63,686 bases of DNA, from the NCBI GenBank assembly GCA_017632155.1, contig JAGBRZ010000048.1, positions 1 through 63,686 on the forward strand. The letters are read 5' to 3'. The first letter of the stretch is position 1. The number at the start of each line of letters is the position of its first letter. The position numbers and the translations under genes are program-made. A model generated the notes under the pieces. It did no database searches. It worked only from the letters and a program-made list of their open reading frames with translations, and had not been told where the DNA came from. Of this stretch, positions 26,874 to 35,052 are shown one piece after another. Source of the stretch: Clostridia bacterium. GTDB lineage: Bacteria > Bacillota_A > Clostridia > Oscillospirales > CAG-272.

Positions 26874-27794
26874 ATGATCAACATTCATCGATATTTAACT
26901 GAAGAGCAAGCCCAAAAGTGCGTAATTGAGTCTGATGCAGAGTTTAACGCGCAGCTTGCGGGTATTTACGACGATCTTCTTGTTTCGCACGGTAGATTTC
27001 ACGGCAAAGCAGTTAAAGCTATAGCTCTTTGTGGTCCCACTTGTGCGGGTAAAACCACAACTGCACAAAGACTGACGTCACTTTTGGAGTCCCACGGAAA
27101 ACGTGTTCACGTGCTCTCTATAGATGACTATTATTTTGATAGAAAAGTATTGAAAGAGCGCTCCAATGGAGGGGAAATTGACTTTGATTCTCCCGAAACC
27201 ATAGATACTAAAGAACTTGCACTTACAATTCGAGAGATATTTGATGATGATGAAAATGTTGTAGAGGTTCCGACTTACGATTTTAAGCTCGGAACAAGGG
27301 GCGAACCGCGATTTATTCCGGTCGATGACAGAGATATATTTATCTTTGAAGGTATTCAAGTGTTTTATCCGAATGTTTACGGATTGCTGAATAACTATCC
27401 CACAACTTCTGTCTACATCAATGTGACAAAGAATATTCAATCCGGAAACAAAATTTTTCCTTGCGTTGATCTACGATTGTACAGACGAATTGTACGTGAT
27501 TTCTATCGCAGAGAAGCTTCACCTGAGTTTACCTTTGAACTTTGGAAAACGGTTAGAAGAAACGAGGACGAGAATATATTCCCTTATATGCACAAATCCA
27601 AAATAGCAATAGATTCAACAATGGCTTACGAGATAGGTATGCTTAAGCCTTATCTTGATAATATACTGCCACTTGTGCCGAAAAAAAGTGAATATTATTA
27701 CAGAGCACAGGATATTTTGGAATCCATTTCTGATTTTTCACCGATCAGCAAAGATTATCTTTCCGCGGATTCACTCTTTCATGAGTTTATTTGA
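26874..27794 (+). CDS. Uridine kinase-like P-loop nucleoside kinase
   Basis: The 306-residue protein has a Walker A loop GPTCAGKT at 54-61, then SIDDYY (Asp catalytic, near 85), the VPTYDFKLGTR segment and FEGIQVFYP, the layout of uridine kinase/phosphoribulokinase enzymes. An extra N-terminal region of about 45 residues precedes the kinase. In several bacteria such proteins were first seen fused to a threonyl-tRNA synthetase-like TGS part; no such domain is evident here. TTGGAGG lies before ATG 26874. Uridine phosphorylation is likely but substrate specificity is unproven. Confidence 0.83.
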   Translation: MINIHRYLTEEQAQKCVIESDAEFNAQLAGIYDDLLVSHGRFHGKAVKAIALCGPTCAGKTTTAQRLTSLLESHGKRVHVLSIDDYYFDRKVLKERSNGGEIDFDSPETIDTKELALTIREIFDDDENVVEVPTYDFKLGTRGEPRFIPVDDRDIFIFEGIQVFYPNVYGLLNNYPTTSVYINVTKNIQSGNKIFPCVDLRLYRRIVRDFYRREASPEFTFELWKTVRRNEDENIFPYMHKSKIAIDSTMAYEIGMLKPYLDNILPLVPKKSEYYYRAQDILESISDFSPISKDYLSADSLFHEFI

Positions 27795-27867
27795 CTTTCA
27801 TAATTCTTAAGTAATCGCATATAGTATTAGAAGATAATTGATTTCGTAGGAAGGTTTGCAAAAGGGT

Positions 27868-29493
27868 ATGAAGAACAGATCCGATCGCAGAGGCGGATTA
27901 TTAAACGGCGTTATGCTTCTTACCGCATCAACGTTGATTTGTAAAGTTATAGGTTTATTATTTAAAATACCTATTATCGGAATCGTCGGAATTGACGGTA
28001 TGGCGTATTTTTCTGCAGCATACAATATTTATATGCTGTTAAATTCTGTTTCTGCGGCAGGATTGCCCGTTGCACTCTCAATTCTCGTTTCTAAAAATAT
28101 TTCAGAAGGCAAAAACACAAATGCAAGTCGTATTTTTGCAGTAGCGATGGCAATTTTTGCTTCACTTGGCGTTCTTTCTACTATCGGACTCTATTTTGGA
28201 GCAGACGCATATTCCGAGTTTATTGGAATTAAAGAAGCTTCGTTTGCTGTAAAAGCTATTTCTCCCACGCTTTTGTTCATCTGTCTTTCCGGAGGAATCA
28301 GAGGTTATTTTCAAGGATATAAAATGATGGCACCAACGGCTGTTTCGCAGCTTTTGGAATCTATTGGTAAGCTTGTTCTTGGAATTGCTTTTGCAATACT
28401 TGTTATAAAAAGTGGCGGCGGATCTTCTTTTACCGCAGCCGGTGCGGTTGCAGGGCTTTCTCTCGGAGTGCTTATCTCGCTTATCTATTTGCTGGTGCGT
28501 CTTATATTATTTAATAAGAAGTCTTGGAATATTCAGCCAGAATGCGCAGATAACACTACCGATAAAATAAGCAGTATCGTTCGTAGCTTGTTTTATATTG
28601 CTTTTCCGATAACATTGTCTTCGTGTATAACAAGCCTTACAAGCGTTGCGGATACTGCTTTAATAACTAACAGGCTTATCGATGGTGGAATGTCAAGCGA
28701 TGCGGCAGTAACACTATATAGTAGTTACACGAATCTTGCTATACCGCTGTTTAACTTGCCGCCCGCCTTGATAACTCCCATAGCGATTTCTTTGGTTCCT
28801 TCGCTTACTGCCTCTGTCACAAGAGGCAATACCGCCTCCTCTGAACGATTCTTTTCTTCAGCGGTAAGATTATGCAATATACTTGCAATCCCAGCGTCTG
28901 CCGGACTTGCGGCCTTCTCAAAGCCGATTTTGCTGCTTATATATCCCGGAGAAAGAGAAGCTTGCTCTTTTGCCGCACCTTTGCTCACGGTTCTGTCAGT
29001 TGCGATAGTTTTTTCCTGTCTTATAACAGTGTTGAATGCTGTATTGCAAGCCTATATGAAGCCGGTTTTGCCGATCATTTCAATGGCAGCCGGTGCTGTT
29101 ATAAAGATAATTTCGGAATATTTTCTTGTTGGATCCGATCTTGGCGTAATGGGTGCTCCCATCAGTACAATCGCTTGTACCTTTACAATTTTTTTGGTGG
29201 ATCTTGTTTTTGTTATACTATATACTCCACATAGGATCGAGTTTAAACCCATTGTTAAGTCATTGATATCTTCGTTTATTTCTGTAACAGCCTCGGCATT
29301 ATCATATCATTTGATGTTACGGCTTAAATCTAATAACGCTTTTGCTTTGATAACTTCCATAGCTTTGGCAATGGTCTCTTATGGTTTGCTGGCATTAATA
29401 ATGGGGTTGATTCGCAGATCAGATATTTCGGGAATACCATTTGGAACCAAAATCGTAAATATATTACAAAAGTTGAAATTGGTTAGAGAGTAG
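27868..29493 (+). CDS. SpoVB/YabM-like polysaccharide flippase (MOP superfamily)
   Basis: A 541-residue polytopic protein with about 14 hydrophobic segments, opening GGLLNGVMLLTASTLICKVIGLLFK and containing the GIRGYFQGYKMM loop, as in SpoVB and YabM flippases that move lipid-linked cell-wall or cortex precursors. The next genes (mazG, rqcP, yabP, yabQ, divIC) reproduce the Bacillus yabM-yabN-yabO-yabP-yabQ-divIC order, which supports a YabM-like role. AGGAAGG lies 13 bases before ATG 27868; a TTG at 27856 is an alternative start. It ends in TAG. Confidence 0.88.
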   Translation: MKNRSDRRGGLLNGVMLLTASTLICKVIGLLFKIPIIGIVGIDGMAYFSAAYNIYMLLNSVSAAGLPVALSILVSKNISEGKNTNASRIFAVAMAIFASLGVLSTIGLYFGADAYSEFIGIKEASFAVKAISPTLLFICLSGGIRGYFQGYKMMAPTAVSQLLESIGKLVLGIAFAILVIKSGGGSSFTAAGAVAGLSLGVLISLIYLLVRLILFNKKSWNIQPECADNTTDKISSIVRSLFYIAFPITLSSCITSLTSVADTALITNRLIDGGMSSDAAVTLYSSYTNLAIPLFNLPPALITPIAISLVPSLTASVTRGNTASSERFFSSAVRLCNILAIPASAGLAAFSKPILLLIYPGEREACSFAAPLLTVLSVAIVFSCLITVLNAVLQAYMKPVLPIISMAAGAVIKIISEYFLVGSDLGVMGAPISTIACTFTIFLVDLVFVILYTPHRIEFKPIVKSLISSFISVTASALSYHLMLRLKSNNAFALITSIALAMVSYGLLALIMGLIRRSDISGIPFGTKIVNILQKLKLVRE

Positions 29494-29503
29494 GATAAAA
29501 ATA

Positions 29504-30313
29504 ATGGACGAATTTAAGTATCTCGCAACAAAAAGCGAAAAGTATTCTTTTGAGGATCTTTGTTTGCTGGCAAAACTCTTGAGAGCAGACGGAGGTTGTC
29601 CCTGGGACAAGGAGCAAACTCATAAGTCTATCAGAAAAGATATTATCGAAGAAACTTATGAAGTCATCGAGGCCATAGATAAAGAAGACCCTGACCTTAT
29701 GCGTGAGGAGCTTGGAGACCTTTTGTGGCAAGTTGTCTTTCATGCAGAACTCGAGCGTGAAGAGGGAAGAGCGGATATGAGTGACATAGTTCACGATATC
29801 TGCGCCAAACTCGTACATCGTCACCCACATGTATTCGGAAGTGTTGTTGCTGAAACCTCTGATGTGGTGTTGGATAATTGGGAAAAGATTAAAACCGAAG
29901 AAAAACAACGTAATACGGTAACATCAAAACTTCAATCGGTTCCACCTGCGCTTCCTGCTTTGATGAGGGCACAAAAGATAGGCAAGCGTGCACCTTTCTT
30001 CGATTTTGCAGATGTAGATGAAGTTCTTGTAAAACTCGAGGAAGAAACAAATGAACTGAAGACAGCTATAACTTCCGGAGATAAGGCAGATATAGATGAA
30101 GAATTCGGTGATCTTTTGTTTACTGCAGTTAGCCTTGCCAGAAAGCTTGGTTTAGATGCTGAAGCGTCGCTTACAAAAGCAAGCGAAAAGTTTATAGGAA
30201 GGTTTGCCGTGCTTGAAGCAGAAGTTATTGCTGAAGATAAGGATATAACTGCACTTTCAATGGCGGAACTTGATGCTATATGGGATCGCATAAAGCATCA
30301 ATCTAATAATTAA
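29504..30313 (+). CDS. mazG: Nucleoside triphosphate pyrophosphohydrolase MazG
   Basis: Hydrolyses (d)NTPs to monophosphates and pyrophosphate as a sanitising enzyme. Two MazG repeats are visible in 269 residues. The first has GGCPWDKEQTH (30-40), EETYE (49-53) and EELGD (68-72); the second has KLEEETNELK followed by DEEFGDLLF. The N-terminal tetrapyrrole methylase domain of Bacillus YabN is absent, giving the short MazG form. The gene starts ten bases after the flippase. Confidence 0.93.
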   Translation: MDEFKYLATKSEKYSFEDLCLLAKLLRADGGCPWDKEQTHKSIRKDIIEETYEVIEAIDKEDPDLMREELGDLLWQVVFHAELEREEGRADMSDIVHDICAKLVHRHPHVFGSVVAETSDVVLDNWEKIKTEEKQRNTVTSKLQSVPPALPALMRAQKIGKRAPFFDFADVDEVLVKLEEETNELKTAITSGDKADIDEEFGDLLFTAVSLARKLGLDAEASLTKASEKFIGRFAVLEAEVIAEDKDITALSMAELDAIWDRIKHQSNN

Positions 30314-30335
30314 TGATTAACGTAGGTGATAAAGT

Positions 30336-30578
30336 ATGCGTCTTGATAAATATTTGAAAGTTTCAAGAATTATTAAAAGAAGAACGGTTGCAAATGATGC
30401 TTGCGACGGTGATCTTGTCATGGTAAACGGTAAGCAAGCAAAAGCCTCATATGATGTTAAAGTGGGGGATTTGATAACCGTCCGCTTTGGTCAGCGTTCT
30501 CTTACAGTTCGCGTGAAAGAGATAAAGGAAACCGTTGGAAAAGACTCTGCCGGTGATCTTTACGAAGTAGTAGATTGA
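30336..30578 (+). CDS. rqcP: S4-domain RNA-binding protein RqcP (YabO)
   Basis: An 80-residue S4 domain protein beginning MRLDKYLKVSRIIKRRTVAND and containing VMVNGK, the pattern of Hsp15/RqcP. In Bacillus subtilis RqcP works with RqcH and P-tRNA on stalled 50S subunits to add alanine tails in ribosome-associated quality control. The place between mazG and yabP matches Bacillus yabO. TAGGTGA precedes ATG 30336. Confidence 0.92.
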   Translation: MRLDKYLKVSRIIKRRTVANDACDGDLVMVNGKQAKASYDVKVGDLITVRFGQRSLTVRVKEIKETVGKDSAGDLYEVVD

Positions 30579-30627
30579 CATAATATTCTCGCCGCTAGAA
30601 TATATATTATTGAAGCGGGGTGATATT

Positions 30628-30906
30628 TTGAATAATACATACAATAATAGCACGACAGAACATATTCTTACTTTGGTTGCAAGAAAGACACTTAAATTGA
30701 ACGGTGTTAAACAGATATTGAGTTTTGACGATCAGACGGTTTTGTTCTCCACATCTTGCGGAGAAATGGAAGTTGTTGGCGAGGCGATATCTGTAGATTT
30801 GCTTGATCTTGATAACGGCAATGCATCGGTAAGTGGAACTATAAACGGTATAAATTATATTACCGAACGACCAAAAAAGAAACGTTGGTTTCGGGGATAT
30901 GAATGA
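30628..30906 (+). CDS. yabP: Sporulation protein YabP
   Basis: The 92-residue protein matches the YabP/YqfC fold, with HILTLVARKTLKLNGVKQILSFD near the N-terminus and repeated beta-strands after it. YabP is needed for spore cortex assembly in Bacillus. TTG 30628 is taken as start because GGGGTGAT lies 5 to 8 bases upstream; no ATG is available. The stop overlaps the yabQ start (ATGA). Confidence 0.88.
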   Translation: MNNTYNNSTTEHILTLVARKTLKLNGVKQILSFDDQTVLFSTSCGEMEVVGEAISVDLLDLDNGNASVSGTINGINYITERPKKKRWFRGYE

Positions 30907-31478
30907 ACATTACGCTTTACTCTCATGAAGCGTTCGCTCGCTATATTTTGTATTGTGCCATATTCGGTTTTTGTGCATTTATTATTCATTGCGTAATATG
31001 TGTTATTATTTCAATTCCAATAATTTGCAAGTGTAATAGTTTTGTGAAGCTAAAAGCATGTATAAGCGATACGTCAGAAACTAAGTTAGAAAATCAGTTT
31101 GTACCTGATTTTCTGGGAGCTTTGATAATTTCGATTTCTTTGCTCGCAGTTTCTTTTATATCAAACAGCGGGGAGTTTCGCATTGTAAGTATCCCATTGC
31201 TCCTTGCCGGGGTTGGATTAGGCTCGGTGCTTTTTAAGAAAAATCTTACCGTTGTAATGTCGTATATATGCTTTTGTGTAAAAAAGATAATGGTATGGCT
31301 TTCTGCTCCTATATTATTTCTGATTCGCATTTTAATGCGAGTGATTAATCGCGTTTTCGGTGCCATCAAAAAGCGTAGCCATACTGCACAAATTGTTAGG
31401 TATACAAAAAAGAGGTACAAAGATTTAGATAGAATCAAGCAAATGGGCTTGCTTGAGCATTTATTTGAGGTAGTATAA
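30903..31478 (+). CDS. yabQ: Spore cortex biosynthesis protein YabQ
   Basis: The 191-residue membrane protein has about four hydrophobic segments (near 13-38, 68-86, 94-110 and 112-148) and a basic C-terminal tail. Sequence identity to YabQ is weak by eye, and the call rests on length, topology and its position between yabP and divIC, exactly as in Bacillus. It overlaps both neighbours by 4 and 1 bases. Confidence 0.83.
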   Translation: MNITLYSHEAFARYILYCAIFGFCAFIIHCVICVIISIPIICKCNSFVKLKACISDTSETKLENQFVPDFLGALIISISLLAVSFISNSGEFRIVSIPLLLAGVGLGSVLFKKNLTVVMSYICFCVKKIMVWLSAPILFLIRILMRVINRVFGAIKKRSHTAQIVRYTKKRYKDLDRIKQMGLLEHLFEVV

Positions 31479-31807
31479 TGAATGAACAGTTTAACGTAAA
31501 AAAGAGGGAATTCTTCAGAGATTCACCAATGTCCAAAGCGGGAATATTTGTTAAGATAGCAGCAATTATCGTGATTATTTTGCTGTTGATCGTTTCTGCA
31601 AACTCTTTGATGGAATATAGCAATATTCTCAAGGAAACCGAAGCGGTTGAACAAGATATTGATAAAACTCAGGAGCATCTTGATGAATTAGAATATCTAA
31701 TTCAAATTCCTAAAAATGACAAGAGCATGATTATTCGAATTGCTCGCGAGAAGCTTGGTTTGGTGCTGCCCGAAGAGATTATTTACTATTCTGATCCTGA
31801 AAAATAA
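31478..31807 (+). CDS. divIC: Septum formation initiator DivIC/FtsB
   Basis: A 109-residue bitopic division protein: short basic cytoplasmic part, one membrane helix (about 24-43, IFVKIAAIIVIILLLIVSA), an extracytoplasmic coiled coil (about 48-75, KETEAVEQDIDKTQEHLDEL) and the conserved IAREKLGLVLPEE. It acts in the FtsL-DivIC-DivIB complex of the divisome. The start overlaps the yabQ stop (TAATG), and a terminator follows immediately. Confidence 0.9.
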   Translation: MNEQFNVKKREFFRDSPMSKAGIFVKIAAIIVIILLLIVSANSLMEYSNILKETEAVEQDIDKTQEHLDELEYLIQIPKNDKSMIIRIAREKLGLVLPEEIIYYSDPEK

Positions 31808-31831
31808 AAAAGAGCCGATCGGCTCTTTTTT
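31806..31831. terminator. Bidirectional intrinsic terminator
   Basis: AAAAAAGAGCC-GATC-GGCTCTTTTTT, with A and T runs in the arms, shared by divIC (+) and the TSCPD gene (-). Confidence 0.93.
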
Positions 31832-31842
31832 ATTTTTGAAAA

Positions 31843-32094
31843 TTATAATGCGTTTTCCTTGAGTGCAGTAGCAAGCTGATCAGGGCAAGAGGTGGGTCTG
31901 GGGCCACACTTGATTCCTTCAAGTCTGCGGATAGCTTCCTCAACTGTCATTCCCTTAACAAGTGCAGCAACGCCCTGCGTGTTACCGCTGCATCCGCCAA
32001 CAAATTTTACAGAGGTGATGATAGAGTTATCATCAACAGTAATTTCGATCGCTCTGGAGCAGGTTCCTTTGGTAGTGTAAGTAAATTCTTTCAT
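31843..32094 (-). CDS. TSCPD-domain protein (TIGR03905 type)
   Basis: An 83-residue protein with the literal TSCPD motif near the C-terminus (PTSCPDQLA) and further cysteines in KGTCSRA, GGCSGN and IKCGP. The domain is otherwise known as the cysteine-rich C-terminal part of B12-dependent ribonucleotide reductases; stand-alone versions are common in Clostridia and of unknown function, perhaps metal-binding. ATG 32094 has AAAGGA upstream. It lies 20 bases after the htpG reading frame and is probably co-transcribed with it. Confidence 0.88.
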   Translation of the reverse strand: MKEFTYTTKGTCSRAIEITVDDNSIITSVKFVGGCSGNTQGVAALVKGMTVEEAIRRLEGIKCGPRPTSCPDQLATALKENAL

Positions 32095-32114
32095 TATTTT
32101 AGTTCCTTTCAATG

Positions 32115-32876
32115 TTATATAAGTTCGAGGATCTTGTAGCAATTTGCAAGAAAGTCGTTAAGCTCATCTGCGGAAAGCTTTCTATGCGAGATAAGTGCGA
32201 GTTTATAAATATATGATGCAAAAAGCTCACATTGAGGTGAATTATCATTTATCATAGAAATGAGCTTTGGGCAAAGAGAAGAGGAGCTATTCAGAGTCAA
32301 CGTATATTCGAGCGGGAATGCTCCTACATTATCTCCACCAAGCGCATAGAGCTTCATCATATCCTGCATTCTTCTTGATTCTTCGCTGACGGAGAGTATT
32401 GCAGGCACTTCTTCGTTTTTGAGTGCTTCGATATTGACTGTAAGATTATCTTCAGAGGAAACCTTTTTGAACATTTCAATTACATTATCGGTAAGCTCCG
32501 GTGCTTCAGACGGGAACTCTTCTTTGATAATATCTGTTACGCCTGCATCAACTCGAATAAACTTTATGTCCGAACGGTAATGTTCAAGAGCTGCAAGGTA
32601 CTGCGAGTCCATAACAAGATCAAAAACAGCAACCTCTACGCCTTCCTCGCGGAATAGAGAAATCGTCTGTGCTTGTTGTCCGATATCGTTTGTATAGTAT
32701 ATCTTTCCCTCGTGTTTTCCGGTTGCTTCCGCAAGATACTCATCAATCGTAACAGATTTTGCAGGGGTGTTATTATCACCAACAAGTCGGAGAAGCAAGC
32801 TGTCTTTAACACGGTCATAGAACTTCCTTTCGCGCAGACAGGCATATTCAATAAACACGCGAATGTCATCATATAC
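32115..32876 (-). pseudogene. htpG: htpG 3' part, downstream of an in-frame TAG
   Basis: These 253 codons continue the htpG frame directly after the TAG at 32879-32877, starting VYDDIRVFIEYACLRERKFYD. They encode the rest of the middle domain and the C-terminal dimerisation domain. There is no ribosome binding site or ATG near the break; the first possible start is a GTG at 32858. This part is therefore probably not made unless the stop is read through. With the upstream part the total is 618 codons including the TAG, the normal HtpG length, and no other lesion is seen, so the interruption is recent, recoded or an assembly error. Confidence 0.85.
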
Positions 32877-33971
32877 CTACTCGTATTTTTCTCGGTCATT
32901 ATTGATAAGAGAATTGAGCTTGTCCGCGACCTTTTTAACGATATGCTGACCAATTTTCTTGATATAAGCATTGTCTTGGAGATAGCTTCTTGATACGTTC
33001 AAAGGCAATTCCGGACAGTCGAGAGCACCTCTTAGCATAAGGAGATATTCAGGAAGGACTTCTTTGATATTATCAGCGACAAAAACCTGATTATAGAAGA
33101 GTTTTACTTCGCCTTCAAGCGACTGAGCCTCATTTTTGATGCGGGGGAAGTAAAGAATACCCTTGAAGTTCAACGGATAATCGGCGTTGATATGAATGCT
33201 GAAAAGCGGTTCATCAAAATCAGAAAAGAGTTTATGATAAAAGTTATTATACTCATCGTCTGAAATTTCGCTCGATGTTTTGCACCAAAGAGGTTCTGTG
33301 TCATTAATTTTAATTGCATCATTTTCGCCATCTTCGAATGTAATCTCAACTGGCATAAATGCACAATACTTATTAAGAATAGAAATATGTTTTGATGACT
33401 CAAGATATTCTTTTTCTGCATCGGAAATGTGCATAATTACAGATGTACCGCGCTCTTTTCTATCTGAAGCGGTAATCTCATATTCGCCGATCTCGTTGCA
33501 AGAGAAGTGAACGGCATCACCTCCGGTATATGAAAGCGTATCAACTTCGACGGTATCACTTACCATAAAGGATGAATAGAATCCAAGACCAAAGTGACCG
33601 ATGATTCCGTTTGAGGAATCGCCACCTTCGTATTTCTCGATAAAATCGAGCGCGCCGGAAAGAGCAATGGAACAAATATACTTTTGTAATTCATCGGCAG
33701 TCATTCCAATACCGTTATCTGTAACTGTGATTGTTCCCTCGTCTTTGTCGAGCGTTACGGTTATCTTTAAAGTATCATCTTCCGAAAGCGTGATTTCGCC
33801 GAGAGAATTAAGTCTTTTTAGCTTAATTGTTGCATCCGATGCATTTGATACTATTTCTCTGAGAAAGATATCCTTGTCAGAGTATAACCATTTCTTTATT
33901 ATGGGAAAAATATGCTGCGTTTCGACGGAAATACCGCCGCGCATTACGTGTTCATTATTATGATTAGTCAT
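32877..33971 (-). CDS. htpG: HtpG (Hsp90) N-terminal part, ended by an in-frame TAG
   Basis: HtpG is the bacterial Hsp90, an ATP-driven chaperone dimer. The 364 residues cover the GHKL ATPase domain (LREIVSNASDA at 37-47, DNGIGM at 85-90, GHFGLGFYSSF at 125-135) and the first part of the middle domain, ending NNDREKYE before TAG (32879-32877). Homologues normally have a residue such as Lys there and continue with (F/Y)xxDIRxFIEYG, which is exactly what follows the TAG in frame. Without the C-terminal domain the product could not dimerise. GGAGG precedes ATG 33971, and the promoter is an exact sigma-A consensus. Confidence 0.85.
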   Translation of the reverse strand: MTNHNNEHVMRGGISVETQHIFPIIKKWLYSDKDIFLREIVSNASDATIKLKRLNSLGEITLSEDDTLKITVTLDKDEGTITVTDNGIGMTADELQKYICSIALSGALDFIEKYEGGDSSNGIIGHFGLGFYSSFMVSDTVEVDTLSYTGGDAVHFSCNEIGEYEITASDRKERGTSVIMHISDAEKEYLESSKHISILNKYCAFMPVEITFEDGENDAIKINDTEPLWCKTSSEISDDEYNNFYHKLFSDFDEPLFSIHINADYPLNFKGILYFPRIKNEAQSLEGEVKLFYNQVFVADNIKEVLPEYLLMLRGALDCPELPLNVSRSYLQDNAYIKKIGQHIVKKVADKLNSLINNDREKYE

Positions 33972-33996
33972 TGTTCGCCTCCGTTATGATATATTA

Positions 33997-34025
33997 ATTA
34001 TACCTTATAGTTTGCGCTTTGTCAA
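33997..34025 (-). promoter_or_regulatory. Consensus sigma-A promoter of htpG
   Basis: Minus strand TTGACA (34025-34020), 17-base spacer, TATAAT (34002-33997), a perfect match, 26 bases from the htpG start. No CIRCE-type inverted repeat is seen. Confidence 0.85.
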
Positions 34026-34075
34026 GATATTTGAAAATTATATAGATAATATTAAATTAAAATTTAAAAAAAGAC

Positions 34076-34104
34076 TTGAAATATTTTCGACTTTATGTTA
34101 TCAT
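34076..34104 (+). promoter_or_regulatory. Predicted promoter of ispE operon
   Basis: TTGAAA (34076-34081), 17-base spacer, TATCAT (34099-34104) with TG one base upstream (34096-34097). It is divergent from the htpG promoter. Confidence 0.7.
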
Positions 34105-34131
34105 TTATATAACTGTGTAAGGGGATTAATT

Positions 34132-35022
34132 ATGCTTGAAATTATTGCTAATGCAAAGGTGAATCTCTTCCTTGAGATTACCGGTAAATTATCAAATGGA
34201 TACCATACGGTAGATACTGTTATGCAATCGGTGTCGCTTGCAGACGTTTTGAAAATCGGTCTCTTGCCAAACGAATCTGGAATAAATATTACTTGTTCCG
34301 ATGCCGAAATTCCTACTGATGAGCGAAATATTGCGTATAAAGTTGCGCGTGATTATTTGTCCGCATTAGGTGCAAAATGCGGGGTTAGTATTGATATTAC
34401 TAAGAATATCCCATCGCAGGCGGGAATGGGGGGCGGTAGTGCTGACGGTGCCGCTGTATTGGTTGGTCTGAATCATTTGTGCGGCAATCTTCTTTCGGTT
34501 GATTGCCTCAAGGATATCGCTGCAAAGAACGGTGCCGATATACCGTTTTGTATTGACGGCGGGACACAGAGATTAAGCGGAATCGGAACCAATTTGGTTG
34601 AAAGTTATTTGTCACCAAAGATTCCCCTTGTAATTGTCAAACCGAGATCCGGAATCTCAACTCCCGCTGCCTATAGGTATCTTGATTCAATTCATAATGA
34701 TTTTCTTGACCATATGACCATGAATCCGGGAGATTTGCTTGAGGCTTTGAGATCAACGAATTTTGCAAGTATTGGATCGTCACTTTATAATCGCTTTGAA
34801 GAGGTTCTCGAACAGTTATGTGTTGATTCATTGCAAATAATCACCTGGCTTAAAGCACATGGATGTTGTGCTTTGTTGTCAGGGAGCGGAACTGCGGTTT
34901 TCGGTATCGCAAATGATTTGATAGAGGCACAAAGAATTGCTGATTCTATCAGTAATCAGTTCCCGGATTGCTTTACTTGTGTATGTGAAACAACAGATTG
35001 TGGTTGTTTAATTATAAAATAA
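34132..35022 (+). CDS. ispE: 4-diphosphocytidyl-2-C-methyl-D-erythritol kinase
   Basis: Phosphorylates CDP-methylerythritol in the non-mevalonate isoprenoid pathway. The 296-residue GHMP kinase shows ANAKVNLFLEI (substrate lysine) with NGYHTVDTVMQSVSLAD at the N-terminus, the ATP loop IPSQAGMGGGSADGAAVL near 96-113 and LLSGSGTAVFG near the C-terminus. ATG 34132 follows AAGGGG by 7 bases; upstream in-frame codons have no ribosome binding site. It opens a long rightward run of short-gap genes. Confidence 0.95.
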   Translation: MLEIIANAKVNLFLEITGKLSNGYHTVDTVMQSVSLADVLKIGLLPNESGINITCSDAEIPTDERNIAYKVARDYLSALGAKCGVSIDITKNIPSQAGMGGGSADGAAVLVGLNHLCGNLLSVDCLKDIAAKNGADIPFCIDGGTQRLSGIGTNLVESYLSPKIPLVIVKPRSGISTPAAYRYLDSIHNDFLDHMTMNPGDLLEALRSTNFASIGSSLYNRFEEVLEQLCVDSLQIITWLKAHGCCALLSGSGTAVFGIANDLIEAQRIADSISNQFPDCFTCVCETTDCGCLIIK

Positions 35023-35052
35023 TTTGCCTGAATTGGCGGAATGGAGTTAGTT

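Noticed and set aside
32859..32879. htpG break interpreted as a frameshift or as two separate genes
   Set aside because: The frame is unchanged across the TAG and the codons just after it encode the conserved VYDDIRVFIEYA; there is no ribosome binding site for a second gene.
32877..32879. TAG reassigned to an amino acid in this organism
   Set aside because: recJ (22599-22601) and the flippase gene (29491-29493) end with TAG, each immediately before a correctly placed next gene or ribosome binding site.
33972..34131. CIRCE-type heat-shock operator before htpG
   Set aside because: The intergenic region has two divergent sigma-A promoters but no TTAGCACTC-N9-GAGTGCTAA-like repeat.
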